53,825 bases of DNA from Anaerolineales bacterium (GCA_016789305.1 JAEURJ010000001.1:1-53825), one strand, 5' to 3'; shown: positions 44,500-53,229, numbered from the stretch's first letter. A program made the numbers and translations. The notes: generated by a model from the sequence alone, not told the origin.

Positions 44500-45639
44500 A
44501 TGCAGCCCTTACAAGGAATTCGTGTGTTGGACTTGAGCCGTGTGCTGGCTGGCCCATATTGTACGATGGTTCTCGGTGACCTGGGTGCGGATGTGATCAA
44601 AGTAGAACCGCCAGAAGGAGATGAGACTCGCGGTTGGGGGCCGCCGTTTGCTGAGGGGGAGAGCGCGTATTATTTATGCGTCAATCGCAACAAGCGGGAT
44701 ATTGTTATTAATTTAAAAACAGACGAAGGTAAAAAGATTTTGCACGATCTTGCTTTGCAAAGTGATGTCTTCGTTGAAAATTTTCGCCCGGGCACATTGG
44801 GAAAGTTTGGATTGGATTATGAAACCTTGCATGAATTGAATCCGAAGTTAATCTATTGCTCGATCACGGGTTTTGGACAAACAGGTTCGATGAAAGACAA
44901 GCCTGGTTATGATTTTATGATCCAGGCGCTGGGTGGGTTGATGAGCATCACCGGCGAACCCGAAGGCGAACCGATGAAAACAGGCGTGGCGGTCGTGGAC
45001 TTGTTCGCCGGGCAGAATGCGATCATCGCCATCCTTGCCGCCTTGCAGGCACGGACGTTAACGGGGCGTGGACAGCACCTCGATATTTCCCTTTTTGATT
45101 CGCAATTGGGCTGGCTGGCAAACGTGGCCAGTAATTATTTGATCTCCGGTCAATTGCCGAAGCGTCATGGCAATGCACATCCGAACATCGTGCCGTACCA
45201 AAGCTTTGAAGCCAGTGACGGTTGGTTTGCGATTGCAGTTGGGAATGATCACCAGTTTGCGCGGCTGTGTGAGCTATTAGGCCGGCCTGAACTTGGCCAG
45301 GACGAAAAATTTTCCACAAATGCCGCGCGTGTGCAAAATCGCGAAGAACTTATCCCTTTGCTTGCTTCCATTTTTAAAACGGCTTCTGTTTCCGAATGGC
45401 TGCAAAGATTGGACGAGGCCGAACTTCCCTGCGGACCGATCAATAATTTCAAGAAGGTTTTTTCGATGCCCACTGTGCAGGAGCGTGAAATGGTAGTGAA
45501 AATGAATCATCCCACGATTGGGGAACTGCCTTTGGTCGGCTCGCCATTGAAGATGAGCGATACGCCGGTGGAGTATCGACTCCCTCCGCCTTTGATGGGA
45601 GAACATACGAGTGAAGTGTTGAAAGAGTTAGAAATTTAG
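44500..45639 (+). CDS. CaiB/BaiF family CoA-transferase
   Basis: Family III CoA-transferases move CoA between carboxylic acids such as formate, oxalate, carnitine or succinate derivatives. The 379-residue protein has the start IRVLDLSRVLAGPYCTMVLGDLGADVIKVE, the NKRDIVINLK motif and the catalytic aspartate D167 in TGVAVVDLFAG. The C-terminal HPTIGELPLVGSPLKMS region is typical. GAAGGAG stands five bases before the ATG. It is divergent from the DHOD-like gene with 14 bases between starts. The substrate cannot be named. Confidence 0.93.
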   Translation: MQPLQGIRVLDLSRVLAGPYCTMVLGDLGADVIKVEPPEGDETRGWGPPFAEGESAYYLCVNRNKRDIVINLKTDEGKKILHDLALQSDVFVENFRPGTLGKFGLDYETLHELNPKLIYCSITGFGQTGSMKDKPGYDFMIQALGGLMSITGEPEGEPMKTGVAVVDLFAGQNAIIAILAALQARTLTGRGQHLDISLFDSQLGWLANVASNYLISGQLPKRHGNAHPNIVPYQSFEASDGWFAIAVGNDHQFARLCELLGRPELGQDEKFSTNAARVQNREELIPLLASIFKTASVSEWLQRLDEAELPCGPINNFKKVFSMPTVQEREMVVKMNHPTIGELPLVGSPLKMSDTPVEYRLPPPLMGEHTSEVLKELEI

Positions 45640-45659
45640 AAAGCCTAAGAGATAAATTT

Positions 45660-46685
45660 ATGACTTCTATACAAAAAATAATATTTATAGCAATTGTGAT
45701 GATTTTGTTTGGTAATGGATGTCTATTATCAGATAACGAGACCGTATTGGAGGCTTGTAGTCAAAATCCATTTGTGAAAAAACCTGAATTTAGACCAGGG
45801 CAAGCTCAATTACAGATTGGCTACTATAGCGATGATTCTTTTTATGTGACAAATGTGAATCTAAATGTAAATGAGAAAAAACTCTGGGCAGACGGAATTT
45901 ATCTTATATGGTCTCCAAATATGAGAAATATTGCTTATAGAGAAAAAGATAGCATTTGTGTAATTGACTATGATAGGAATAGTATTTCATCGGTTGCGCG
46001 AGGAACTAACTTAAGTCAATTATCTTGGTCGTCAGACGGAAAATATATTTTATATTCAGCTTTAGTTAACTATGAACAATATGAGATTTATATGGTGTCT
46101 CTAGATGGCGAAATAACACAACTTACATACTCTCCAAAATCAGACGACACAAATTCTGTATGGTCGCCAAGTGGAAATCAAATTGCATTTGCTACACGCT
46201 CCAATCCAGTTGATGCTGGTGATTATATTGAACACACCCTCACAATATCAATTTTGGATGTTTTAACCAAACAAGTTACTCCAATTGTTAAAGATGGTTT
46301 CAATCCAACTTGGTCTCCAAATGGAAAACTATTGCTATTTGAATCGGTCGATAATGAAATTTGCTTAGTTAATCTTGAAAGTCAAAATAGATCATGTTTA
46401 ACATCAAACTATTATGACTATGCTCCTCAATGGTCTCCAAACGGACAGCAGATTGCATTTACAAGAATAGATAATGGTGATTGGCTAATTTATACGATGA
46501 ATGTAGATGGTAGTAATCAAACTATGATTGCTAGCGGTATATTTCCTGTTTGGTCACCAGATGGGAGTCAAATTGCCTTTGGAACTGGCGGGGAAAATCC
46601 AGATATTTATATTGTTAATGCTGATGGAACAAACCCTGTTCTTATTGCAAAAAATGCTTGGGGTTATACGTGGTTTCAGCCATAA
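45660..46685 (+). CDS. TolB/WD40-like beta-propeller lipoprotein, AT-rich
   Basis: This 341-residue secreted protein has a lipoprotein-type signal (IFIAIVMILFGNGC, C21). It is followed by about six propeller repeats, each with the PD40-like motif WSPxGxxIAF or a variant, for example WSPSGNQIAFAT, WSPNGKLLLFES and WSPDGSQIAFGT. It resembles TolB C-terminal domains and DPP-type propellers. The gene is strikingly AT-rich compared with both neighbours (about 35% GC by eye) and uses A/T-ending codons, so horizontal transfer is likely. Function and partner are not known. Confidence 0.82.
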   Translation: MTSIQKIIFIAIVMILFGNGCLLSDNETVLEACSQNPFVKKPEFRPGQAQLQIGYYSDDSFYVTNVNLNVNEKKLWADGIYLIWSPNMRNIAYREKDSICVIDYDRNSISSVARGTNLSQLSWSSDGKYILYSALVNYEQYEIYMVSLDGEITQLTYSPKSDDTNSVWSPSGNQIAFATRSNPVDAGDYIEHTLTISILDVLTKQVTPIVKDGFNPTWSPNGKLLLFESVDNEICLVNLESQNRSCLTSNYYDYAPQWSPNGQQIAFTRIDNGDWLIYTMNVDGSNQTMIASGIFPVWSPDGSQIAFGTGGENPDIYIVNADGTNPVLIAKNAWGYTWFQP

Positions 46686-46690
46686 ATTCT

Positions 46691-46719
46691 AACAGTTAAT
46701 AACGTGTCTATTAACTGTT
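46691..46719 (+). terminator. AT-rich hairpin after the propeller gene
   Basis: Perfect 11-base arms (46691-46701 and 46709-46719) with a seven-base loop and a T-run; six bases after the stop. Confidence 0.65.
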
Positions 46720-46752
46720 TTGAAAGAACTTCTCTTGGTTTTATAATTCTTC

Positions 46753-46792
46753 ATAAAAGTCTCAAAGTTCATTTGAGCTTTGAGACTTTTAT
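46753..46792. terminator. Bidirectional terminator between convergent genes
   Basis: Perfect 15-base arms (46753-46767 and 46778-46792) with a ten-base loop. It ends eight bases from the stop of the flavoprotein gene and gives T-rich tails in both directions. Confidence 0.8.
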
Positions 46793-46799
46793 CCATATC

Positions 46800-48110
46800 T
46801 TATGCCGTTTCAATAAACCCCATTGCCTGTAACATCTCTTCATTACTCGCGAATTTGAATTCTTCAAGCCCACGCTTCTTTGCTTCTTCGGCTTCCACTA
46901 TTTCAAGACGCCTGAGGTCTTCTTTGGTAATGATCGGCTTGCTCAGCCCTTTTACTTTTGCGGTAATGGCTTCCACATCGGCATTGCCGGGTTGCTTTGT
47001 TTGTAGATATTGCAGGACTGCCTTCGCGGCATTTGTCCCATCTTTGCGTGCATAGCCGACGAGACCTTCGCTGGCTTTGCGTGACCACCCACCGACGAAA
47101 ACACCTTCAACGGAGGATTCGTAGGAAAGGTTGTCTACAGGGAATTTCGGAGTTGGATTTTTGACGAACTCATTCCACTCCGTCGGCAGGCCAAAGGATT
47201 CGTCCACTTTATCGCCGATGGCGAAGATGACTGTTTCCACATCAATTGTGCGTTTGTTGCCGGTGCCGCGCGCTTTCACTTCACCATCCTTCAAGGAGAG
47301 CGAATTATCTTCCACTTCCAGCCTGGTCACCTTGCCGTTCTCGCCGATCATGCTTGTGGGGGAGGCAAGGAAATCAAAACGGAATTTTGCATTCTCCACT
47401 TTTGGGTCTGCTTTCGCGAGGGCATCCAAAACTTTGTGGCGACCCAGTTCGGGGTCCTGACCGATCGCCTGTAAGTTTGGAAGGACGCGCGCCATTTCTT
47501 CTTCAAAGTCATTCATGTCAAGGTAAGAGATCATGTGCTTCATCTCTTCCTTGGTGAAGTTGACTTCACCGGGACCGCGACGGACGATTGCTGTAACCTC
47601 TTCCACTTTTTGTTTGTTGACCAGGAAGCGTGCGATGTCCACCATTACGTTGCCTGCACCAACAATGGCGCAACGTTTTCCAAAGCGGAAATTCTTCTGG
47701 CTGAATGGAGGGAGTTTGTTGTACGAGTAAACGACATCCTTGGCGTGATAAACGCCTTCGAGGTCTTCACCGGGCAGACCGAGCCATTTGGTTCCCTGTG
47801 CTCCGGCTGTGACGAGAATAGCGTCGAAACCCATGCCGCGAATTTCGTCGAGTGTGAAGTCGCCATTGGCACTGATCAATACATTTCCATAATAATCAAG
47901 GTTGGGCTGTTCCAATGCCTGGCGGAATTGTTTACGCAGACCCTCCTTCATTGTATGCTTGTCAAGATAAATTCCATACTCTGCAAGCCCGCCCGCTTTT
48001 ATATCGCGATTGAAGAGCACAACATGAATGCCTTGTGTGGCTAGTTCACGTGCACCGAAAAGCCCGGATGGGCCGGCTCCAACAACCGCGACTAAATACT
48101 GATTTGACAT
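46800..48110 (-). CDS. FAD-dependent oxidoreductase, ferredoxin-NADP reductase / GltD-like
   Basis: A 436-residue two-dinucleotide-fold flavoprotein. The FAD motif is VVGAGPSGLFGARELA (9-24) and the NADPH motif is AIVGAGNVMVDIARFL (about 148-163). The C-terminal GWSRKASEGLVGYARKDGTNAA loop is that of adrenodoxin-reductase-like FprA enzymes. It has no cysteine-rich N-terminal domain, so it is not GltD itself. It probably transfers electrons between NAD(P)H and ferredoxin or flavodoxin. GGAGG stands seven bases before the ATG. It is monocistronic, with a plus-strand gene divergent from it. Confidence 0.85.
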   Translation of the reverse strand: MSNQYLVAVVGAGPSGLFGARELATQGIHVVLFNRDIKAGGLAEYGIYLDKHTMKEGLRKQFRQALEQPNLDYYGNVLISANGDFTLDEIRGMGFDAILVTAGAQGTKWLGLPGEDLEGVYHAKDVVYSYNKLPPFSQKNFRFGKRCAIVGAGNVMVDIARFLVNKQKVEEVTAIVRRGPGEVNFTKEEMKHMISYLDMNDFEEEMARVLPNLQAIGQDPELGRHKVLDALAKADPKVENAKFRFDFLASPTSMIGENGKVTRLEVEDNSLSLKDGEVKARGTGNKRTIDVETVIFAIGDKVDESFGLPTEWNEFVKNPTPKFPVDNLSYESSVEGVFVGGWSRKASEGLVGYARKDGTNAAKAVLQYLQTKQPGNADVEAITAKVKGLSKPIITKEDLRRLEIVEAEEAKKRGLEEFKFASNEEMLQAMGFIETA

Positions 48111-48282
48111 GTATTGCCTCCGACGAACAATATTATTAAAATTATTACAATTTGGACCAAAACGCCAGGATTATAGTCAAAAAGGAAACACCCAACAAGT
48201 GGCAAACGGGTACTTTCGGTTGTTGGCTTTTCGCCTTAAATATCTATGTTAAGATTAGACATTGTTTCATGAAGGAGATGGT
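48111..48282. promoter_or_regulatory. Divergent promoter region with a seven-base inverted repeat
   Basis: CCAACAA at 48192-48198 and TTGTTGG at 48220-48226 form an inverted repeat around a 21-base spacer. The region must hold promoters in both directions; a weak plus-strand candidate is TTGGCT followed 16 bases on by TATGTT. Confidence 0.35.
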
Positions 48283-49092
48283 ATGGCAGACGAAACCAAG
48301 AATAACGAGCCTGCAAAAAAATTGAGAAGGCTATTAAGTGGCGGAAAAAACCCGGCAGTAGCCAAACTCCCCAAAAAAGACGCTTCGGCTGTGATCAATC
48401 TTCCCCCTAAAGGGGATGAAAAGAATCAAGCGGATGTTCCTCCTGCCATTACTACAAAAAAGAAGAAGCTCTCGCTTCCTTCCTTGCCGAAAGATTCGCC
48501 ATCTGTAAAGAAAGCAAGACTAAACTTTTGGCCGCCATTCTGGACGATTGCCAGCGTGATTTCGCTCACATTTAATCTTGTCTTGTGCATTGTCATGGTC
48601 AGTGCATTATCCGGTTTGAGGAAAAGCGGTTGGAGTGTTGCCAGCATGGTGAATCTCGGCTCGGGTTTTCTAGGCGGGCTGTATACTAATTTCGAAAAAA
48701 TGGATCGCGCCAGCATCACCACGGATGTCAAAGTGGAGACCACCATCCCGGTCAAATTTGACCTTCAATTGAATCAGCAAACCAGCGTTGTTCTCAGCCA
48801 GGATGTGACGATCAACAATGCATTGGTAACGGTCAACACGGGTGGACTGAATATCACACGTGCCAATACCACCATCGTTTTGCCACAGGGGACCACCCTG
48901 CCGATTGTGCTAAACTTAACCGTCCCCGTGGACACGACCGTGCCCGTTACATTGAATGTGCCGGTCAATATCCCACTCAATCAAACTCAATTGCACGAAC
49001 CGTTTAGCGGGCTGCAGGATGTGGTCAGGCCATTTTATTGTATGCTGGCTCCATCTGCCTTGAACCTGGATAATCAGCCAGTCTGTCCATAA
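48283..49092 (+). CDS. Single-pass membrane protein with Lys-rich head, unknown function
   Basis: A 269-residue protein I do not recognise. Residues 1-80 are charged and Lys-rich (KKLRRLLSGGK and KKKKLSLPSLPKD). A membrane helix lies at about 88-112 (FWPPFWTIASVISLTFNLVLC). The outside part (about 115-269) is beta-rich, with repeated TTxPVTLN and VPVDTTVPVTLNVPV pieces. The ATG at 48283 has AAGGAGAT upstream. It starts the cluster with the M16 pair, 14 bases before the first peptidase gene, and may anchor or organise that system. Confidence 0.65.
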   Translation: MADETKNNEPAKKLRRLLSGGKNPAVAKLPKKDASAVINLPPKGDEKNQADVPPAITTKKKKLSLPSLPKDSPSVKKARLNFWPPFWTIASVISLTFNLVLCIVMVSALSGLRKSGWSVASMVNLGSGFLGGLYTNFEKMDRASITTDVKVETTIPVKFDLQLNQQTSVVLSQDVTINNALVTVNTGGLNITRANTTIVLPQGTTLPIVLNLTVPVDTTVPVTLNVPVNIPLNQTQLHEPFSGLQDVVRPFYCMLAPSALNLDNQPVCP

Positions 49093-49106
49093 ATTATCGG
49101 AGATCA

Positions 49107-50390
49107 ATGACGAATCAAATCACGCAGGTTGTTTTAAAGAACGGTTTAAAGGTAATGCTTAAGGAAATACATACGGCACCGATCATCTCCTCGTGGGTGT
49201 GGTACCGTGTTGGATCAAAAGATGAAACAACCGGCAAGACCGGAATCTCCCACTGGGTCGAGCACATGCAATTCAAAGGGACCAAAAAATTCCCTGCTGG
49301 TCTTTTGGATAAAGCCATTTCCCGTGAAGGCGGTTCATGGAATGCATTCACATTCCTGGATTGGACTACATACTTCGAGACCATGCCTGCCGATAAGATC
49401 GATCTTGCCCTGCGCCTCGAAGCGGACCGGATGAAGAATAGTCTTTTCAATGAAGAAGAAGTGGCATCTGAAAGAACAGTCATTATTTCAGAACGCGAAG
49501 GCCATGAAAACGAGCCCATGTTTCGTCTGGGCGAAGCCATACAGCAAACTGCGTTTCGTGTCCATCCCTATCATCATGAGGTGATCGGCGATATGGCTGA
49601 TCTGCATACGATTACCCGCGAAGACCTCTATCGTCATTATAGAACTTATTATGTCCCGAACAATGCAGTCATGGCAGTGGCCGGTGATTTTGAGACCAAG
49701 TCAATGCTAAAGCGCATCAAGGAATTGTTCGAAAAGATTCCTGCGGGTAAACCTGTTCCACGATTGAAACGCGTCGAGCCAGAACAGGCAGGGGAGGTGA
49801 AGCTTTCAGTGGAAGGCCCCGGTGAGACGACTTATCTGCAAGTGTCTTATCGTTTTCCAAATGCCACACACAAAGATTTTTTTTCATTGGCTGTTTTGGA
49901 TAGCCTGCTCGCCGGCGCAAGCAATCTCAACATGTTTGGCGGCGGTATTTCACATAAGACATCCCGCCTATACCGAGCACTGGTGGACAAGGAATTTGCT
50001 GTCAGTATTTCCGGCGGCGCGACCGTGACCATCGACCCGTTTGTCTATTCCTTCAACCTCACGGTTCATCCGAATCGTACACCGGAAGAAACTCTGGCTG
50101 CATTGGATGCAGAGTTGAAAAAAATCCAGGAAGAATTGGCCTCTCCTGAAGAGATCGCACGCGCCATTAAACAGGCCCGCGCTATTTTTGCCTATGGCAG
50201 CGAAAACATTACCAACCAGGCGTTCTGGATGGGCTTTGCTGAAATGTTCGCCACTTATGATTGGTTTATCACTTATTTGAATAAGCTTGCAAAAGTCACT
50301 CCACAGGAAATTCAGCGGGTTGCACTGAAATATTTCCAGCCGAAGAGTCGGGTCGTTGGCACCTATATTCCAACGAGTAAGGAGGCTTAG
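49107..50390 (+). CDS. M16 zinc peptidase, catalytic subunit
   Basis: This 427-residue protein is an M16B-type (insulinase/MPP-like) peptidase. The inverted zinc motif HxxEH is H49-WV-E52-H53, and the third ligand glutamate is E129 or E131 in ISEREGHENEP. The family works as two-domain halves that clasp a substrate. The next gene is a paralogue without the zinc motif, as in heterodimeric M16B enzymes. No signal peptide is seen, so it should act in the cytoplasm. The stop TAG is followed directly by the ATG of the partner. Confidence 0.92.
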   Translation: MTNQITQVVLKNGLKVMLKEIHTAPIISSWVWYRVGSKDETTGKTGISHWVEHMQFKGTKKFPAGLLDKAISREGGSWNAFTFLDWTTYFETMPADKIDLALRLEADRMKNSLFNEEEVASERTVIISEREGHENEPMFRLGEAIQQTAFRVHPYHHEVIGDMADLHTITREDLYRHYRTYYVPNNAVMAVAGDFETKSMLKRIKELFEKIPAGKPVPRLKRVEPEQAGEVKLSVEGPGETTYLQVSYRFPNATHKDFFSLAVLDSLLAGASNLNMFGGGISHKTSRLYRALVDKEFAVSISGGATVTIDPFVYSFNLTVHPNRTPEETLAALDAELKKIQEELASPEEIARAIKQARAIFAYGSENITNQAFWMGFAEMFATYDWFITYLNKLAKVTPQEIQRVALKYFQPKSRVVGTYIPTSKEA

Positions 50391-51668
50391 ATGGCGAGGA
50401 ACCACCCAAAGAACTCATTGCCCGGACTTAAGGATATTTTTCGCGGCACACTTCCGAACGGCATCACGGTTTTGGCCCGTTCTAATTTCAACAGCCCATC
50501 CATTAGCATCAATGGATATATCCCCGCAGGCGCTCTCTTTGAATCGGATGACAAACTTGGCCTGGCCGATTTTGTTTCTTCGTCATTGATGCGCGGAACA
50601 CAAACCTACACATTCGACGGCTTGTATAACGAGCTTGAATCCGTGGGCGCAAGCATGGGATTTGATTCTGGCGTTCATAATACGAACTTCGGTGGTCGTT
50701 CGCTTGCGGAGGATTTGCCGTTGTTGTTAAAGCTTTTGTCTGACTCCTTGCGCACGCCCACATTCCCTGCACATGAGATCGAAAAACTTCGCTCGCAATT
50801 ACTCACCGGCCTTGGTATCCGTGCGCAGGATACTTCGGACATGGCTGCTTTGAAATTCGATCAACTGTTATATGAAGGACATCCCTACAGTCGGCCCGGT
50901 GATGGATTCGTCGAGACGATTCAAGCGATCACGCGCGACGATCTTGAACAATTTCATCGCCTCCACTTCGGACCGAGGGGCATGGTCATTGCAATTGTGG
51001 GAGCGATCGACCCGAAAAAAGCGTTCGATGCAGTGGGTCGTGTGTTGGGCGACTGGCAGGTTGAAGGTCAGGTGGAGGCGCCTGTGTTGCCTCCGCTTAA
51101 ACCGATTCAGGAAACAGTCAAGAGTCATCATCCACTCGCCGGTAAATCCCAGTCCGATATTATTATGGGTGTGATGGGACCGCGAAGAAATGACGATGAT
51201 TATTACGCGGCTTCACTTGCAAATTCAGTGCTGGGCCAGTTTGGCATGATGGGTCGTATTGGTGAAGTGGTGCGTGAAAAATCCGGGTTGGCCTATTATG
51301 CCTATTCCAGTTTAAGTGCGGGGATGGGACCAGGTTCCTGGGAAGTGAGCGCAGGGGTCAATCCGAAAAATGTGAAGAAGACCATTGATTTGATCACGAA
51401 GGAATTGAAACGATTTATCAAAGACGGTGTGACCAAGGAGGAACTGGCAGACAGCCAGGCGAATTATATTGGCCGATTGCCGCTTTCCTTTGAGTCGAAT
51501 GGCGGTGTAGCTGGATCGTTGATCAACATGGAACGCTACGGATTGGGTCTTGATTTTTACCAACGCTACGAAGATATTATTCGCAATGTGTCTCGCGCAG
51601 ACGTGGTGGAGGCGGCTCGTAAATATATCGACCCTGACGCGCTGGTTATTGCAACTTCCGGACCGTAG
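50391..51668 (+). CDS. M16 peptidase-like non-catalytic partner
   Basis: This 425-residue paralogue of the preceding peptidase keeps the M16 fold (GITVLARSNFNSPSISINGYIPAGA, and PHYSRP-like HPYSRPGDGF) but lacks the HxxEH motif. The equivalent region reads LADFVSSSLMRGT. Such partners help bind the substrate in M16B heterodimers. Its ATG touches the stop of the catalytic gene, so the two are made in step. It ends ten bases before acpS. Confidence 0.92.
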   Translation: MARNHPKNSLPGLKDIFRGTLPNGITVLARSNFNSPSISINGYIPAGALFESDDKLGLADFVSSSLMRGTQTYTFDGLYNELESVGASMGFDSGVHNTNFGGRSLAEDLPLLLKLLSDSLRTPTFPAHEIEKLRSQLLTGLGIRAQDTSDMAALKFDQLLYEGHPYSRPGDGFVETIQAITRDDLEQFHRLHFGPRGMVIAIVGAIDPKKAFDAVGRVLGDWQVEGQVEAPVLPPLKPIQETVKSHHPLAGKSQSDIIMGVMGPRRNDDDYYAASLANSVLGQFGMMGRIGEVVREKSGLAYYAYSSLSAGMGPGSWEVSAGVNPKNVKKTIDLITKELKRFIKDGVTKEELADSQANYIGRLPLSFESNGGVAGSLINMERYGLGLDFYQRYEDIIRNVSRADVVEAARKYIDPDALVIATSGP

Positions 51669-51678
51669 AATTATCCTC

Positions 51679-52047
51679 ATGAATCTGTCATCTGGAATCG
51701 ACTTGATCGAAATTGAACGCATCCGTGAAGCCATCGAGCGTCATGGCGATAAATTCGTTACGCGGATCTTCACCAAGCATGAGCAAAAGGAATGCAAGGG
51801 GAGAATTCCTTCATTGGCGGCGCGTTTTGCGGCGAAAGAGGCGGTTGCCAAAGCGCTAGGCACCGGCATTGGTGATGTCAGCTGGTTGGATATTGAAATT
51901 CGCGGCGATGAAAATAATGCGCCACGTTTGTATTTATCCGGAATGGCCGAAACAAAGGCTAAAGAAAAAGGTCTTTCGAATTGGTCAGTGAGTTTGAGCC
52001 ATACTGAGAGCCATGCCACTGCTTTGGTAGTGGCAGTTAGTGAATAA
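51679..52047 (+). CDS. acpS: Holo-[acyl-carrier-protein] synthase
   Basis: AcpS transfers the 4'-phosphopantetheine arm from CoA to acyl carrier protein. The 122-residue protein has the magnesium-binding D8 in GIDLIEI and the FAAKEAVAKALGTG motif with the second ligand glutamate, then WSVSLSHTESHATALVVA. The start at 51679 fits the family; an upstream frame from 51550 lies in the M16 gene and is rejected. No strong Shine-Dalgarno is seen. It is the last gene of the cluster. Confidence 0.96.
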   Translation: MNLSSGIDLIEIERIREAIERHGDKFVTRIFTKHEQKECKGRIPSLAARFAAKEAVAKALGTGIGDVSWLDIEIRGDENNAPRLYLSGMAETKAKEKGLSNWSVSLSHTESHATALVVAVSE

Positions 52048-52050
52048 AAA

Positions 52051-52080
52051 TTCCTCCTGCATGAGAAGTTGCAGGAGGAA
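52051..52080 (+). terminator. Hairpin after acpS
   Basis: Perfect 11-base arms (52051-52061 and 52070-52080) with an eight-base loop, four bases after the stop. A T7 run follows only at about 52138, preceded by another stem-like region, so termination may be in two steps. Confidence 0.65.
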
Positions 52081-52144
52081 GCAGGGATGGAAATAAAATA
52101 TGGCGAAGGCAAGGACGGGAGTCTAGGTCGTCCGGCTGCTTTTT

Positions 52145-52381
52145 TTATTTCTGATCCTCAATGCCGATCCAAAGGTGCCCGGGGGTAACGGGACGATATG
52201 AGCGGATGATCAATTTTCCCAATTCAAGCTGGTTTTGACCGTTGTCCATCATGCTTGGGTGAACCAGGCACAGATCGGGAACGCGCCCGAATTTTTGACG
52301 GTAGTGATCCATTGCCTTTTGGATCTTCACGCTGAGCGTGGTACGCGGATCATTATCGAACCAGAGCATTCCAGTGTGCAT
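52145..52381 (-). CDS. Small hypothetical protein next to the FtsK-like ATPase
   Basis: A 78-residue soluble protein with MLWFDNDPRTTLSVKIQKAMDHYRQKFGRVPDLCLVHPSM and an RPVTPGHLWIGI tail. I do not recognise it. AAAGGA stands before the ATG at 52381. It lies 15 bases after the FtsK-like ATPase in the same direction, so both would share the operator-controlled promoter. The length and clean Shine-Dalgarno support a real gene. Confidence 0.7.
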   Translation of the reverse strand: MHTGMLWFDNDPRTTLSVKIQKAMDHYRQKFGRVPDLCLVHPSMMDNGQNQLELGKLIIRSYRPVTPGHLWIGIEDQK

Positions 52382-52396
52382 GATGTTTTCCTTTCG

Positions 52397-53182
52397 TTAA
52401 TCAATAAGGGGAACCCAAAATTTCAACAACTTGTTACTTTCGCGCATCGCAAATTGCGAGCCGGGGATCAGGTCGTTTAGTTTGTAAAGAGACATGCCTG
52501 AAACAGTGCGGGCAATTTCCGCATCCATGATCTGGCCGAAGAATCGAGTGCGGAAGAAGGTCAGCCAGTCTTGCAGATCATTTGCTTTCGCGGAATTCAA
52601 AGTAACAATCGGCCACACGTTTCGACTGGGTCCGCGCAGGAGAAGCCAGCGCAGGTGTTGCTCTGTCAGGCCGCCAAGTTTGGAAATTTCATACAGATCG
52701 TCGATCAATAGGATGACCGCATGGTCCTTTCCTTTGTTGGTGTGTGCCCAATCTACGAGTGATTCGAGAATATTTGCCGTGGCCTCGTGTTGGATCGGGT
52801 AAAGACCGACAGAATTTTCACTTTGTTCGTAGCGATTCCATTCATCAGATCGATTGGAGATGATGCAATACTGTACTTCGGCAGGGGAGTGGATCAGATC
52901 CACTGCGCGGGCGATCATTTTAAGCAGTGTTGTTTTGCCGCTTTCCTGATCACCGGCGATCAATATCGGCCCGGGTGTCGGGTCGTAAAGATTTAAGAGA
53001 ACAGGAAGGCCATCTTCCGCCAAACCAAGATACAATGCTTCCTGTGGAAGCGCATTTGATTCAGCGAGGAGCGATTTCAAAGACGGCAGACCAGTGCTGG
53101 GCCGGGTTTGATGCGGGTTTTGATCCCCAACAATGTTGGTTAATTGATCGATCATGAGGTCAAAGCGATTGTTAGTTTCCAT
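52397..53182 (-). CDS. Small FtsK/HerA-type ATPase, candidate SOS-regulated
   Basis: A 261-residue P-loop ATPase. Walker A is GDQESGKTT (77-85) and Walker B is VILLIDD (156-162), with an acidic E165. Before Walker A, LAEDGLPVLLNLYDPTPGPILIAG has the shape of the FtsK/SpoIIIE ATPase start (GxDxxGxPvxxDL...hLLIAGxxGSGKS). It is a single domain without membrane helices or the gamma DNA-binding domain. It begins right at a palindrome overlapping its promoter, and its mRNA would have a leader of only about 12 bases without Shine-Dalgarno. DNA translocation or repair-linked roles are inferred, not shown. Confidence 0.72.
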   Translation of the reverse strand: METNNRFDLMIDQLTNIVGDQNPHQTRPSTGLPSLKSLLAESNALPQEALYLGLAEDGLPVLLNLYDPTPGPILIAGDQESGKTTLLKMIARAVDLIHSPAEVQYCIISNRSDEWNRYEQSENSVGLYPIQHEATANILESLVDWAHTNKGKDHAVILLIDDLYEISKLGGLTEQHLRWLLLRGPSRNVWPIVTLNSAKANDLQDWLTFFRTRFFGQIMDAEIARTVSGMSLYKLNDLIPGSQFAMRESNKLLKFWVPLID

Positions 53183-53203
53183 ATTAGAACACCTGTTCTA
53201 ATA
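53182..53203. promoter_or_regulatory. Palindrome with SOS-box core GAAC-N4-GTTC
   Basis: Ten-base perfect arms TATTAGAACA and TGTTCTAATA around CC. The core GAAC-ACCT-GTTC matches the LexA box form known from Gram-positive bacteria. It covers the predicted transcription start and touches the -10 element and the ATG, the ideal place for a repressor. Confidence 0.75.
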
Positions 53204-53229
53204 ATACAGCCAATGATTTCAGATGTCAA
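53201..53229 (-). promoter_or_regulatory. Consensus promoter of the FtsK-like ATPase gene
   Basis: Minus-strand TTGACA (53224-53229) and TATTAT (53201-53206), spacer exactly 17. The -10 overlaps the palindrome at 53182-53203. Confidence 0.8.
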
